Assembly: GCF_037975245.1 (NCBI RefSeq)
Contig: NC_092568.1
Coordinates: 30,767,501 to 30,831,500 of the forward strand
DNA from: Apostichopus japonicus
Lineage: Eukaryota > Echinodermata > Holothuroidea > Aspidochirotida > Stichopodidae
DNA: 64,000 bases
Reading direction: 5' to 3'
A program made the translations under genes and the position numbers. This document shows, in pieces, positions 12,213 to 24,300 of this stretch. The notes under the pieces are model-generated. The model saw only the letters and a list, made by a program, of their open reading frames with translations, was not told where the DNA came from and did not search any database. Every line of letters starts with the position of its first letter. The first letter of the stretch is position 1.

Positions 12213-14498
12213 CAAAATATCACAATCAATGTTTTTCATCATCAACAGTGCCTGGGAATAATTTTATGTGTATTCCACCATATTACAGCATCGTTACAAA
12301 CGCAGGATTCTGCATTTCCTGGGAAATGTTTTAGCCAGGGATACCAAATCTTCAAACTGCTAACGTTTGACGGTGGCAGCTTTTTTTTTTTTACTCCAAG
12401 TACACACACTCACAACTAGGCCTATAGATGCAAAACAAACCAAAACAGACTATTGAATCAGCATCTTTCTTTCATTTCAAAAGCCACAACTTCTTCTCAA
12501 TAGAAACAAAATTTCTTCCAATCCTACAGATGATTGTTTGAAACGAATAATATCATAACACTCAACCACAAATTGTGTCGCTTTAGTACCAAGCTTACAA
12601 TATCTCCATAACAGAGATTTTCATGCTTAAAATAGTCAATGATGCTAACTGCTAATGGTATGAACTATGTAACAAAAGCGGCTCATAAAAGGTCTTAGAA
12701 AGTACTAGGCCTATTAGGGGCTTCTTCTCCCGTCATCAAGATATCTATACGTATTAATTTACTGATTATTATTTTACACATATTTTGATGCTGGCATTTT
12801 CTGTCAGGACACTCAGTTGACTTTACATCGATTTTCAACAGTCACAGCGTATGCATAGTGTATGCGTATGCATAGCCTCAAACATTTCCACATACACTTT
12901 GTAAGGGAGTTGTATAAAGTACAGTGGTGTGTATTGTATCCCATCCAGTCCTGCATATATGGTCACTAGTCTGCAGCAAAAGTTTTCACTTTGGAATTTG
13001 AGAGTAAGTTTGTTATTGTAAATTGGTAACAGGTTTCATCATTTCCTTTTTTTCATGCATACCATAGACCAATCACTATAGGTTTGCGCTCAAGCTTATG
13101 TGTTTTCAGGGGTCATTATAACTAACAATTGTGTGTTCCTATAGAGCCCAGCATGTTTTTCATGGAGGACTGCAGGGACGAAAGTTTTCTGAGCGGACAC
13201 AAACATTTGCAAGATGAGACGCAACTTTTAAAATCCTAGTAACAATACTGATATTATCACTAATTTGTTGGTAATGGGTTTATTCTACTGGTTGTTTGCT
13301 ACAGTAATTTTTGTCAATATATTTCAAGTGTAGTCTTGGACTATATACAACAAACCCTTTTGGCAATATATCTTTGGTCATAGTTAAGTCAGTCCAGTTT
13401 AAGATAGCCAACTTGTATATATAAAGAGTATTTTTCTAGTCCCCAGTTGTTGTAACTGCTATCAAATAGCAAACCTAAATATTCCTATAGGATCATTATT
13501 TTTGGTCCCATATTTTAACAAACTAAAAGTGGCCAGACGTTTAAAAAAAAAAACTGTCCATAGAGGCTCTTATCCTAGCCTTTGAGGTTTACTAAAATAG
13601 CCCATGAAATATCGCAGTATGGATAGCTTCTTGAAGAGCGGCCGTAAAAAATGTGTGTTGGAGTTTCAGCAAGACTGACCATTACTTGCCATCTAGCATA
13701 TTTGGAGGAAACACTGATGACCTTTAACACTTGAATAAAGAAGAAGTCAGATATTCTAAACTAATGTAAATTCGTCCTTATTTCTCGTCCTCGTTCTTAG
13801 TCTGAATAATACGATTTTTGAGTGTTGAGTGTTGGTGGAATTTACATGTTTGGTACAGCAACTTGAATGTAGTTAACCGTGAAATTGGCGACCAGTTGGT
13901 ACTTTAAAACTATTATATTGCTGAAACAAGCCATTTTTCAGGTCGAAGGGTCTTTTCTTACATACTTAATGGGGGATTCATCCCTTCCTCCCCTCCTCCC
14001 CAAACCACCAAGGCCGAGAAGCAGTATGGCCCCTATACTTCTCCATAGCGAAAATATACATACCCTTGTCACACACAAAAAAAATATCTAATTAGCAAAA
14101 CTACGTTAAAACTTGATATATCGGGCTTTCACCCCAACTGAAAATATCAACCGCACAAATAAGCAAATTTAGTTTATCATAAAAAAAAAATGGTGCACAA
14201 TGATAAAATATTCACCTATAAGGAGGCTGTATTTTAACCTCCCATGGACCTTATTGGTGGATATTGATTAACGAGGAGCATGTATACTGGGGGGGGGAGG
14301 GGTGTCCACCCTAAATCATTTGCTAAAAACAAGAAAGAAGGAGTAATGTTCGAAAGAAATATCACAAGAATTTCTCTTTCTAACATCTATTGTTATGCTC
14401 GAAAGTCACTCAATATCTGAAAATGTTGCAGCTCACAGGCATTCGCCTCTTGGGATACATCCGAAAATAATTTCTTCTTTCTAACTTCCATTCAGCCC
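12213..14498. other. PRORSD1 3' flank and intergenic DNA
   Basis: No coding frame of note. A candidate poly(A) signal AATAAA occurs near 13733-13738, about 1.5 kb past the stop codon. Poly-A/T and G-rich tracts occur near 12380, 13545 and 14290. Close copies of 'tatgcatagtgtatgcgtatgcatag' near 12845 form a short palindromic stretch. Confidence 0.4.
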
Positions 14499-14529
14499 CT
14501 GAAGAAGATCCTGCTAGGATCAAAACGTC
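14499..14529 (+). ncRNA. Minimal hammerhead-ribozyme motif, Penelope-like-element type (core mutated)
   Basis: CTGAAGA (CUGANGA box) is followed by a stem II hairpin (GATCCT / AGGATC, loop GCT), then CAAAAC instead of CGAAAC, then GTC (cleavage triplet). With almost no stem III this matches the minimal, possibly dimeric hammerheads described in animal Penelope-like retroelements. The G of the conserved GAAA is replaced by A, so this copy is probably inactive. The flanking GGCCCTCT is shared with the copies at 15110 and 52328. Confidence 0.7.
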
Positions 14530-15109
14530 AGGCCCTCTACATTTAAAACACTATCTTTTTTCAGACTCCTGAGTGGATAAGCAGTTTGCTAACAGTTTTG
14601 TTTTATCCTGATTTTCTCTTTCTAAGGTATATAACTTTGCCTGAAATCATTACGAGTGCCTATAAATATTTGAAACTGCTTGCATCTATCACGGTTTTGT
14701 CCCGCCGGACCTCCAATACCCTCTCTCAGTCATGCCAGTGTATCCAATCTCAAAAGGTCGAACCGGGTGGTAAAAGTTTGGTGTTGCCCACGTAAGTTTC
14801 TAAATTTTATTCGGTACAATATAGTAACCTTATAGTTACATTATTGTTTACAAATAAATACTTGATAGTATTCATGAAATTATTGGAATAGACTAAATAC
14901 AAACTAATTAAGAATGTTTAATGGATGAGTCAAATCGTGCATTCTCATGTATATTGAGATTAGAAATCAGTTCTCTAAGTAGCTATAGGTCTTAATGCAA
15001 GGTTTTGTTGAAAAGCCTACTCTTTGAATTTTGGGGTCAAACTTTAAAGGGGGATACCCCCGGACTGGTGGTCTAATTCTTTCCTGACCGTGTAAAAGTA
15101 AGAGGGCCT

Positions 15110-15140
15110 GACGTTTCGATCCTAGCAGGATCTTCTTCAG
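15110..15140 (-). ncRNA. Minimal hammerhead-ribozyme motif, Penelope-like-element type (intact core)
   Basis: Read on the - strand from 15140: CTGAAGA, stem II GATCCT-GCT-AGGATC (six pairs), GAAAC, GTC. All conserved core positions are present. It is inverted relative to the copy at 14499, about 580 bp away. The shared flank GGCCCTCTTACTTTTACAC follows it on the - strand. The two motifs probably mark remnants of Penelope-like elements; no reverse-transcriptase frame survives between them. Confidence 0.75.
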
Positions 15141-17266
15141 AGGCCTGACTGTATTTAAGGAAATACCCCGAATGAACCACTATCTCCCGACTGAGGATCG
15201 TATGTTTTCTTCATTTCTTTACTGGGTCTTCGAAAATGAACTGAATATTCAGTTATACTATATGCATCAAAGACAGCTCATACACGTGCAGAACCCAGCA
15301 ACTATTTGTAGAAAAAGGTTGAAGTTCGGCTTCATGAATCACATTAACTTCACCAACAGAGGAGCTAAATCAGTCAACAAATCAATATTAAAATAAGGCT
15401 ATGCATGGTTAATCGATCATTCAAAATTATGTGGCCGTAGCACTTAATATGACCGTTACAAACGATGTAGCTCAGGTCTATAATTACTGAAGAGAAACAG
15501 TAACATATCTGAAACAACTCCTGACTTTAAAGAGTTACAGGAAACATAATACCCAAATACGATGAATCACTTATATTCGCCGAGTACGGCGATATTATTG
15601 CCAATCTAAGGAAGTAGAAACAAGTGCAAGTTTCTGTTAGTACAGAATCGAATGACTCCTGCGGGACAGAAGATCACATTTTGCAATCATGTTCTTAAAT
15701 TACCGATAAAACAGTTTCCGGGGTTGGGCAATTTGCGTGGGCTGGTCAATTACACGCATTTCCTGTCATCAACAGCTAACTCCTGAGCCGATATCTCGAG
15801 TTACTTAGGGGCAATACATTTTGATATGGGCATTTCAAGTACATGTGAAATAATTTTTCTCGTAATAAACCAGAAATTGTCTGCCATCGGAATAACCAAT
15901 GAAAGTGATTTTTTTTGCTTTCTCTCTCGATCACTCTCTCTCTCTTTATATTTTCATTTATTGTGGTGATCTTGATTTGGATATGATTCCAACTTTACCT
16001 TGAGATGTAAATTTAAGAATAAATTTATGACTATATAGTTTATTCCATAAGGAGATTGATTCAAATTTTCAAGTCGAAATTAGATAAGTTTTTTAGGGGT
16101 GAGGGGTGGGGGAGTCAATTTTCTGTCCCTATTTTCAGGCACATAGCGGTGGATCGCCGTCTTGGGTAGGGGGTAAGGGGAGGGGTGTCCCCTTTTTGAA
16201 AATTTTTGTTTTAAGAAAAGGGCTTAGATGCAAATGGTTCTATCACTTCCATTTATTTACCGTTCATTGCATTCTCTTTAGTATTCCCCCTCCCCGGCCA
16301 TTATCGGCTCCATCCCCCAGGTTCGTGTACATTTAGATTTTCTTTTTTTGCCCTCTTAAGTTTTTCACCTTCGCCCATCGTGTCCCAAAAAATTTCTGTT
16401 GGCCCCTCCCACCTCGTCCAATGGCTACGCCACTGGTCCCTTCCCATCTTGTCCTTTCCTCCGTCAGTCTGGGTCGGCCCTAGACTTACCCATTCTCTCG
16501 TACAAGTCTACGAAGTTCTTCATTCATGGTGACATGGTCATTTCCACTGCCAACGATTAGGCTATGTGTAGGCTAGATGACATTGTTTTCGATGAAAGAA
16601 AAGTGTGGAGCTGGATGGTCTGTACACATAACCACGGAAAACATCGTCTGCTTATGATTGATTCTTAGAATGAACCCGTTTCATTCCAATGTATGTCCGT
16701 TATCTCTAGTAGGAAACAGAGAGGCAGTACCATTATTTCAGCCAGCACGACATGTGAGAAAACACGACATGCATTGTATTTCAGATTGTAACTGACATAG
16801 GTTAGACCTAGGCCTAGCCTAACTTAGGATGGCCTAGCCTAAGTTAGCAGTAAATTAAGCTAGTCCAACGTAGCCTCTCTTAGTAGAGGTTTGGTCAGTC
16901 CCAGCGTATCAATCCTTGTTCATAAGCACACTACTCAGTCGTACTTGTGCGTAGCATTTAAGAATAAGTCAGATCAGAGTCTGCCTTCTGTTACAATTGT
17001 TATTAGGTTATGCATGGAGGCCATAGAAATGGAGTTGCCTAATGCACATGTACTGACTACTAGTACTGGTACATAACTGACGCACCTTCGTAATTGGCAC
17101 ACCTTCAAATATTACTAGCAACGATACAGCAGACAAGCAAAACTTTTTGCAGTCAAGCAGAGTTACATATTTAATGAATTTTATTCCATTTCAGGTTTAT
17201 GCTGATCAAAGTGTGTTTTTTTTTAAGCTTTTAACCCCTCCCCCCCCCCCCAGTTTTGGGAGTAAC
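15141..17266. other. No recognised gene; transposon-end-like sequence near 16420
   Basis: No frame resembles a known protein. The segment GGCTACGCCACTGG (about 16424-16437) reads on the - strand as CCAGTGGCGTAGCC, a terminal style common in animal DNA transposons. A matching opposite end was not secured, though 'catagcggtggatcgcc' near 16143 is a weak candidate. The 16798-16850 stretch is rich in TAGGCCTA-like palindromes. Confidence 0.35.
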
Positions 17267-17952
17267 TATAGAATGCAGGGCCACTCGATGATTCTATCTT
17301 AGCATCCGGATGCGCGGATGCTCAGTCTCACCCAAGTACGTATGTGAGTAAAAAATGTCTAAGTCCAAGTTCTTTCTTTTTGAGTGGATGCTTGGATGCA
17401 GGGTCAAAAATTTCCTAACTCCTTTCCTAGTACGCCCGTGGTGGATGCGCGGATGCGGAGTCAAAATGAAATATGTGATGGAATTTTAGAGGGCGTCATA
17501 CATGTACGGATGCCTTTTAAGAACGACACACTATTGATGTGGCATATCTTCGTACATGCAGGACTTTCAGTATTTGAAATACGTGATGGTTTATAGGGAA
17601 ACTTTCTAAGTCCATTCCTAGTACTCCCGGGGTGGATGCGAGGATGCGGAGTCAAAATTAAATACGTGATGGTATATGGGGAAACGTTTCTCAGTCCATT
17701 CCTAGTACTCCAGGGGTGGATGCGCGGATGTGGAGTCAAAATGAAATACGTGATGGTATATGGGGAGACTTTTCGAAAATTTTCTTAATTCCTTTCCTAG
17801 TACTTCCGTGGTGGATGCGCGGATGCGGAGTCAAAATGAAATACGTGATGGAATTTTAGAGGGCGTCATACATGTACGAACATGTACAGACACACCGCGC
17901 ATCCGCGCATCCGGATGCTGGGAAGAGTTAATGAATGGCCCTGTATTCTATA
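17267..17952. mobile_element. Terminal-inverted-repeat element with internal tandem repeats (non-autonomous)
   Basis: The left end TATAGAATGCAGGGCCA (17267) and the reverse complement of the right end TATAGAATACAGGGCCA (17952) match at 16 of 17 positions. Further in, both ends carry AGCATCCGGATGCGCGGATGC. The interior has four copies of GTGGATGCGCGGATGCGGAG followed by TCAAAATGAAATACGTGATGG, at about 17440, 17631, 17715 and 17808. The two outer copies share a longer right side (ATTTTAGAGGGCGTCATACATG). No transposase frame is present. A target-site duplication could not be fixed because the flanking bases continue the palindrome. Confidence 0.75.
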
Positions 17953-18072
17953 ATTGTACCCAGTTTTGCACATTTTTTTGGCATTTGGAAATCTTACTCC
18001 CTACAAATAACCAAAATTACCTCTATATAATACCACTACTCTCTGGGCCCTGACGTGTCATAGCTGGGGCCG

Positions 18073-18597
18073 TGTCATTCCGCCATTGGTACATTCCGCC
18101 ATGGCGGTAAAGCACTTTTGTATGGCAGAAAGAGCACATTATTGTGGGTGCACTGTAGGCCTATATGTACTGTATTACCTAGGCCCGCAAATCCACAAAA
18201 TCGGTCATTTGAATCAACAATCAGAATCGGTCTTTTTAATAAACAATCAACTTAATTTGATTTATTCAACCAACTATATTATATATTTGAAGATAGTACC
18301 TTACTAACTTACAATTAAAACTATTCAATCAACATACTGTACATACATTAAAGACTGTATCTATTCCTTAATCTGGTCTTAACTACAATTCAGTCTATGC
18401 GGCGATCCATCACATTTGAAGACAGTGTACCTATCCTTCCATTCGAATCAAAGAAAGTTTCACCGATACATTCCTGTGTAAAATCCATTCCTAAAATGTA
18501 CCTTTCCGCCATAGGTTTCGAGCCTTTCCACAATGGCGGAAAGGATCGAAACATATGGTGGAATGGTATGGCGGTATGTACCTATGGCAGAATGGCA
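18073..18597. mobile_element. MITE-like element with CCGCCAT-rich terminal inverted repeats
   Basis: The left end TGTCATTCCGCCATTGGTAC (18073) matches the reverse complement of the right end TGCCATTCTGCCATAGGTAC (18597); similarity continues through ACATWCCGCCAT. The 525-bp element contains six CCGCCAT/ATGGCGG motifs and has no coding capacity. No clear target duplication was seen. Confidence 0.7.
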
Positions 18598-21369
18598 CTG
18601 GAACCATCAGAGCTTAGAGCCTCAGAGCATAGCAAACTGCACCACAGTCAATGGATGTATACTTAGGCCTACACTACAGTTAGCTTAACGACGAATGTGT
18701 CAATTTACGGGTACAGTATGAAAGAACTTGACTCGGCAGACATGTTGTGGTCAAATTCTGCTCAATTGAACGTTGCGTAGGCACAGAACAATAAATATTT
18801 TGAGATCATTACATTTCTGAGGAAGTACACATATGAAAAACAAATACAGTTGAGTGATTTGATTTTTCATGATAGACATCGTTAATCAAATCCTTGATTG
18901 CGTCAATTATGAGCCCACCATGCTACCTTTCTTTTCAGGGCATGAAGCTTTGCAAGTATCTGCAAGCTATGATACATCACCAACAATGTTTGCTCTCCAG
19001 ATTTAAAGCAAAAGTAGGCCTAAAGCCGACCAAGACTGCCTTAGTTCTAGGCCTGCAGTTCTATTAGTACTCACCGGTCAGACTCAGAGGGTATATGTTA
19101 TGTGCCATTCATTTGTCTGATTAGTAAAGCTGGTATGCAATATAATTTGAGACTGGTTATAGTTACCAAACTTACCATCTTCAAAATGTGTATTAGAAAA
19201 ATTTAAAAAAGTCAACTTTACTTAAATCTCTCTTTGCTGAAACATACAGGTTAACTGCAGTATGTAGATGTCAGATTTTGAGTAATCGTCCAATTCAGTT
19301 CATGCAGTGCTTCTCATACAAAATGCTTCGATTCAGCACTTTGGTATCCCCGTTGTGGGATCAACAGATTACAGTACCTGAGCATATGAAGCAGGCATTG
19401 TTGCAACCAACCATGAATATTGTCACTAAATTTCAAAGGTGTTGTGACTCGAACAAGTTTTCAGTCTTTCCCCATGTAAATAATATAGTAACTTGAATCC
19501 AGAAAATGGAATGAATCAACTTAAAATGAAGTGACTCATTATAAAGTCATATACTCATATGTACACAAATTGTAATGTACTGTCTGCTTCTAGTTTAATT
19601 CACTAAATTAAAAGTAACTTAAAATACAACTATAAAATGAATGTCAAGCAATATATAATGTACAGAATTCTTTATTAATTCAGATGTGCAGAACATGTGT
19701 GAAACACTTCAAAGTACAGCCTTCAAAGTACAGCCTTCAAAGTACTTTAAGGTCATTTAATTCAATAATTTATGCAGATTTCAGTGTGAAATATACAAAT
19801 AATATTTGCAATTTACTGTCTGCTTCTGGTTTAATTCACTTAATTAAAAGACTTTACTATAAAATTAATGTCAATCAATACATGTACATTATGTATTATT
19901 AATGCAAATGTGCAGAGCGTGTGTGAAACACTTCAAAGTACAGTATACGAACAAAAAAACAAAACCAAACAAACACAATGTTCAACCCAACATTGAACAT
20001 GTATTTTCTCCATGTTCACTTAAAGTGGCAGGCTTTGCTTGCTGAGAAGGGTTTAAGTTGATAGTAATCAATACAGTATTAATATATTAGTATTAAAGCG
20101 CCAGATACATCGGTAAATCAATTTAAACCTTCCAATTGTTCTTAACCCATTCATAAATTTAAGGAAGGTGGAAAAGCAGGAAGGACTATCAAAGCAAAAG
20201 CTCCAGTTTCTTCTTTAAAAAGAAACTGTTAGACTTGCATAAAACCAAAACAATTGAAGAATCTTGAAGAACAATACCCAGGCTTAAAATACATTTGGAA
20301 TAGCAAAACAGGCAAAAATGTTTTTTTTTTGTAAATATCCCAAATTTTGAGGGTTTTCATTTATAAGGCAAAATATCCTCCTGAAATATTTTGTACAAAC
20401 AGGGTGGTTCTATATCTCTGCTAGAAAAAAAAAATCAGATTTTTTCAATGTGACATGTTTTGAGTTATTGGCTGTCAAAGACAACCTCTTTTGAACATAG
20501 AGCAGCTTTGCAAAAATCTTGAGAAAAGCTAGAACCCTGAAATTTGATAAGTTGTTAGAGCTTTACACTAATAATTAAAGTAAAAAGCTCACAGGTCTCA
20601 CATTGTTATGTTGGTAAAGAATTGGCATTAAAGACCCTTCCTCATGCTGAATCACAGCATGAAATAGCAACTTTATCACTGCACAACTTACAAATTTATT
20701 ACATGAAAGCATAGTAATCATTTTTTTGTATTGTTTGGACTGGACATAATACCCTCTGAAAGAATCAAGTATCCTGAAGAAACAGTTTAGGAACAATTTA
20801 TCACTAAAAATAACACATTTTTATGTGAAAACTACCAAAGTTAAACACTTTGGCACTTTTGACTTGACCTAACGCGACAAGGCAATGCTTTTGTAGCCTA
20901 ATATTGTTAGTTTTCCAATTCTATGGGATATAATCTATGAGTGTCTGTAATGGGAAGTTTGTAGGAGTTTTAATTGCTGAGAAATCAGACCTCAAAAGTA
21001 AAGAAAATGGCTTGGTGGGGACAAATTGCAGAATTTCATAGTGTTATAAATCGGCCAATTTTGAAGCAATGTGACAGGAAGTTTCAGAATATGCATATGT
21101 CATGGTGCTCTAATCATGCAATGAGGGTGGTAAATTTTTGGAGAGGGTCCAGCAACAGCCATCAGTGATTTGACACGGAATGACAGACCCATATCAGGTG
21201 TCTACTGTCTTATATAGGGTTCAGCTAGAGGACTGCTTAATAATGACTATATAAGAGCTCAACAATGTGGCGTCATTACAGTTGCAACAATTTACAAACA
21301 GAAATCCTATTAATTATAGTTTGTTCGCATCTTACCTTTCTTGATATATATTGATTGCAGTTAATACGA
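18598..21369. other. Intergenic DNA upstream of ASB3
   Basis: No recognised coding frame. It contains the duplicated segment listed separately at 19568-19955. A TATATAAG box occurs at about 21248, some 120 bp before the ASB3 ATG. A pyrimidine-poor but acceptable acceptor (TTGATTGCAG, ending 21360) lies 9 bp before the ATG, so the ASB3 5'UTR may be spliced or may begin near 21280. Confidence 0.45.
19568..19955. repeat. Diverged tandem duplication, period about 236 bp
   Basis: ACTGTCTGCTTCTAGTTTAA at 19579 recurs as ACTGTCTGCTTCTGGTTTAA at 19815. The similarity continues to GTGTGAAACACTTCAAAGTA in both copies (near 19698 and 19920). In the first copy AAAGTACAGCCTTC is itself repeated two to three times. 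Confidence 0.8.
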
Positions 21370-24300
21370 ATGGATCCATTCACGTACCGGGACTCTTGTT
21401 CCCCTGTCGGTGCAGCTGCCAGGGAAGGTGACTGTGAGTTGCTCTATCGACTCATCCAGGAAGGGAAACCTATGGATGTACGAGACAATCGGGGCTGGAG
21501 CCCCCTTCATGAGGCTGCAGCACACAATAGTGCAAAATGCATGAAAGTTCTGCTGGCATTTATGGAAGATAGAGAAGGTACTATTTATAGTCATTATTCC
21601 TCGACATCAACCTTCCTTATTTCTGCATGGTTACTAACTCAGTATATGTGTACAGAGTGTAACATACCGTACCATGTTATACCATTATTTTATCTTTTGT
21701 GAATACTTTGATGTGTATGCTCCCTTAAGTTTCTCCTCCCACAGCAGTTGCATAACTTCATACAAATTATCAAGCCCCTCCCCTTCACATCCCCTCCCCC
21801 ACTTTTCATCTGCCTTCCTAATGTCGCCTTAAAACTGACTTCCCGCCATGGATAATAAGATTAAATTGACTCCTTAAATTGAATGGCAGATTAAGTAAAT
21901 GACACTTTTCTTCTATTTGACAAAAGGTCCTTTTCTTCACTTTTCAACATGAAGACTATGTTTGCACTTTCAAAATTTTAAAACCAGCAAACACTTTGTC
22001 ATTTCTTCAGATATCAACTTGCAGACTTTAGAAGGGGAAACACCTTTATTTCTTACTGGAATGTCCAACTGTGATGAATCGATGAAAGTCCTGCTGGAGA
22101 ATGGAGCCAATGTAAATACACCAAACAACATGGATCAAACACCTCTTATGAAGTGTAAGTACCGTATGATTGGGTAGATTCTATCCCCATGTTCGAGGAG
22201 TGTTGATGGTAAAATTAAACTTTTCTCTCTGCTGAGTGAGGTGAGATTATGATAACTGTGGTATCTTGAGTCAATCTGCTGCATATCTTGGTTTTGCTAC
22301 AGCACTGAATCATTGTATTACAGTATGATCAAGGAAAACTTGTTACATATAATGATGTATTTATTTATTTAACTTGGTTAGAGAAAGAAATGAAAACCGT
22401 CTGCAACAATTTGTTGGTGTCAAATGTCATCAGCGTGTGTTAGGTCACTTCATTTTGGTGATAGGTGAGGATGCAGAAAGTATGAATGGGTCTAAGGTCG
22501 CAAAATATCATCCACATTCTATTAGCATTTTAAGACTTTATAGCAGCCTGGTGAGCCTCTCAAGAAGCCGTACATTGGTTTGTTGGTCCTCTTCTCTGAA
22601 CATTCATGATTTGTGCTGCCCATTATGGTGTATGGATGTGAGTTAAGTGCTGTTCAGAAGTATTCCAATTATCAGTGTTTACCAATCTGGACACATTAAT
22701 TCTCATTGTCACTTTATTGCAATTTTGCTTTCACCTGAGTTTCAGAATTGGTTTAATTGTTTGAAACAGTTCATGTCTCCCTCTTGTCAATCTCTTGCCA
22801 ATTAACAATAGTTGACAAACAAGGGTTTGAAGTCGGTTCTGTAAACTACAGTATGGGTGCTGCGTTTTGGAGTGTAAGATTTCCATATTTTTTTGTTTCT
22901 TCCTTCTTCATCAGTAATTAGTAAGAAAGTTGTTAATCCACTGTGTCTGGAATTGTTGATACAATACGGTGCTGACGTCAATGCCCAAATGTGGAACGGA
23001 TGGACCGCCCTCCACGAAGCAGCCTATCGGGGCAACGGGTCTGTAATAAAGCGGCTACTACAAGAGGGAGCTTCACTGGATGCTAAAGATGACTATGACA
23101 TTCAGCCGGTGTTTGCTGCAGCTCAGTATGGCCATGTTGACTGTCTGAAAATACTTCTTGAATCAGGTGATATATCGTTTCATTATTTGTCCACACAGCA
23201 GGTATTAACAAACAAAATACTCTGAAAAGTTGGAAGGTCACCAAGTAGCAATCTACAGCCTGAATCCTTGTACGTTTTATGTTGTGTATCATATCATTCA
23301 ACAATGCTGTAGTAATATACAGTAATATATAATAAGCTGTCGGCTCCCTTAAAGCAACTCTTTGAGTTTACCAAACCCACAATGTATCACCCAGAAGAAG
23401 ATTGTAATTAATCAGAATGAAGATACATTCTCTAGTGTTTGCACAGGTTATCCGGGTACCCGCCTGACGCGATACTACCCGGTTCCTAATTTATTACCCG
23501 AATCCTACGCAAAGTGTGATTTAAAAAAAAAAAAATTGGGCAAACCGACGGTTAGGCAGATTTCCCATTGACTTAGTGTGGTATTAGGCTACCATGTGGT
23601 CGAAGATAACAGCAATAACGAAGGTACCCGCCCGACGCGATACTACCCGGTTCCTTATTTATTACCTGAATCCTACGCAAAGTGTGATTTTTTTTTTTTC
23701 GAACCGATGGTTAGGCAGATTTGCCATTGACTTAGTGTGGTGTTAGGCTGCCATGTGGTCGAAGATAACAACAATAAGAAAGTATTCCATGGATATCTTA
23801 TAACTGTGTCACAATTTCAGCTAATAAACAGATTGCTAGGCTAGATTACCCCATTGACTTAGTGTGGTGTTAGGCAACCATGTTGTCGAACGTAACAACA
23901 ATAATGAAGTATTCCATGGATATCTCATAACTGCGTCACAATTTCAGCGAATAAACAGATGGTAAGGCTTAGCTAGCTTTCTCATTGACTTATTGTGGTG
24001 TAAGGCTACCATGTGGAAGAAATTATGATTTATTCATTCGTTTATTTCATAGAAGGAAAGGCTGACAAGGAATTTTACGAGATGTTAATGGATTATAGAC
24101 AGATTAACTAAAAAATAATAATCGCAAGTGGCTTTTTACTATTGGTTTATTCGAAATGCGATCAAATTGCGCGAATCGCGCAATCTTGCGTCTAATACGA
24201 ACCCTGGGCCTGCATAATAGATAGTAGAAGTAACAACTGTTTAAGAGCTAAATTGGATATTTATATGGTCTGATCCAATAGACGTGGAGAGCAAGCATAA

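Noticed and set aside
11786-12229. A 147-codon frame on the - strand
   Set aside because: It is the antisense shadow of PRORSD1 exon 2.
23560-24016. A CRISPR-like array
   Set aside because: The repeats are longer, uneven and adjoin diverged homologous sequence inside a eukaryotic hAT element; there are no unique spacers.
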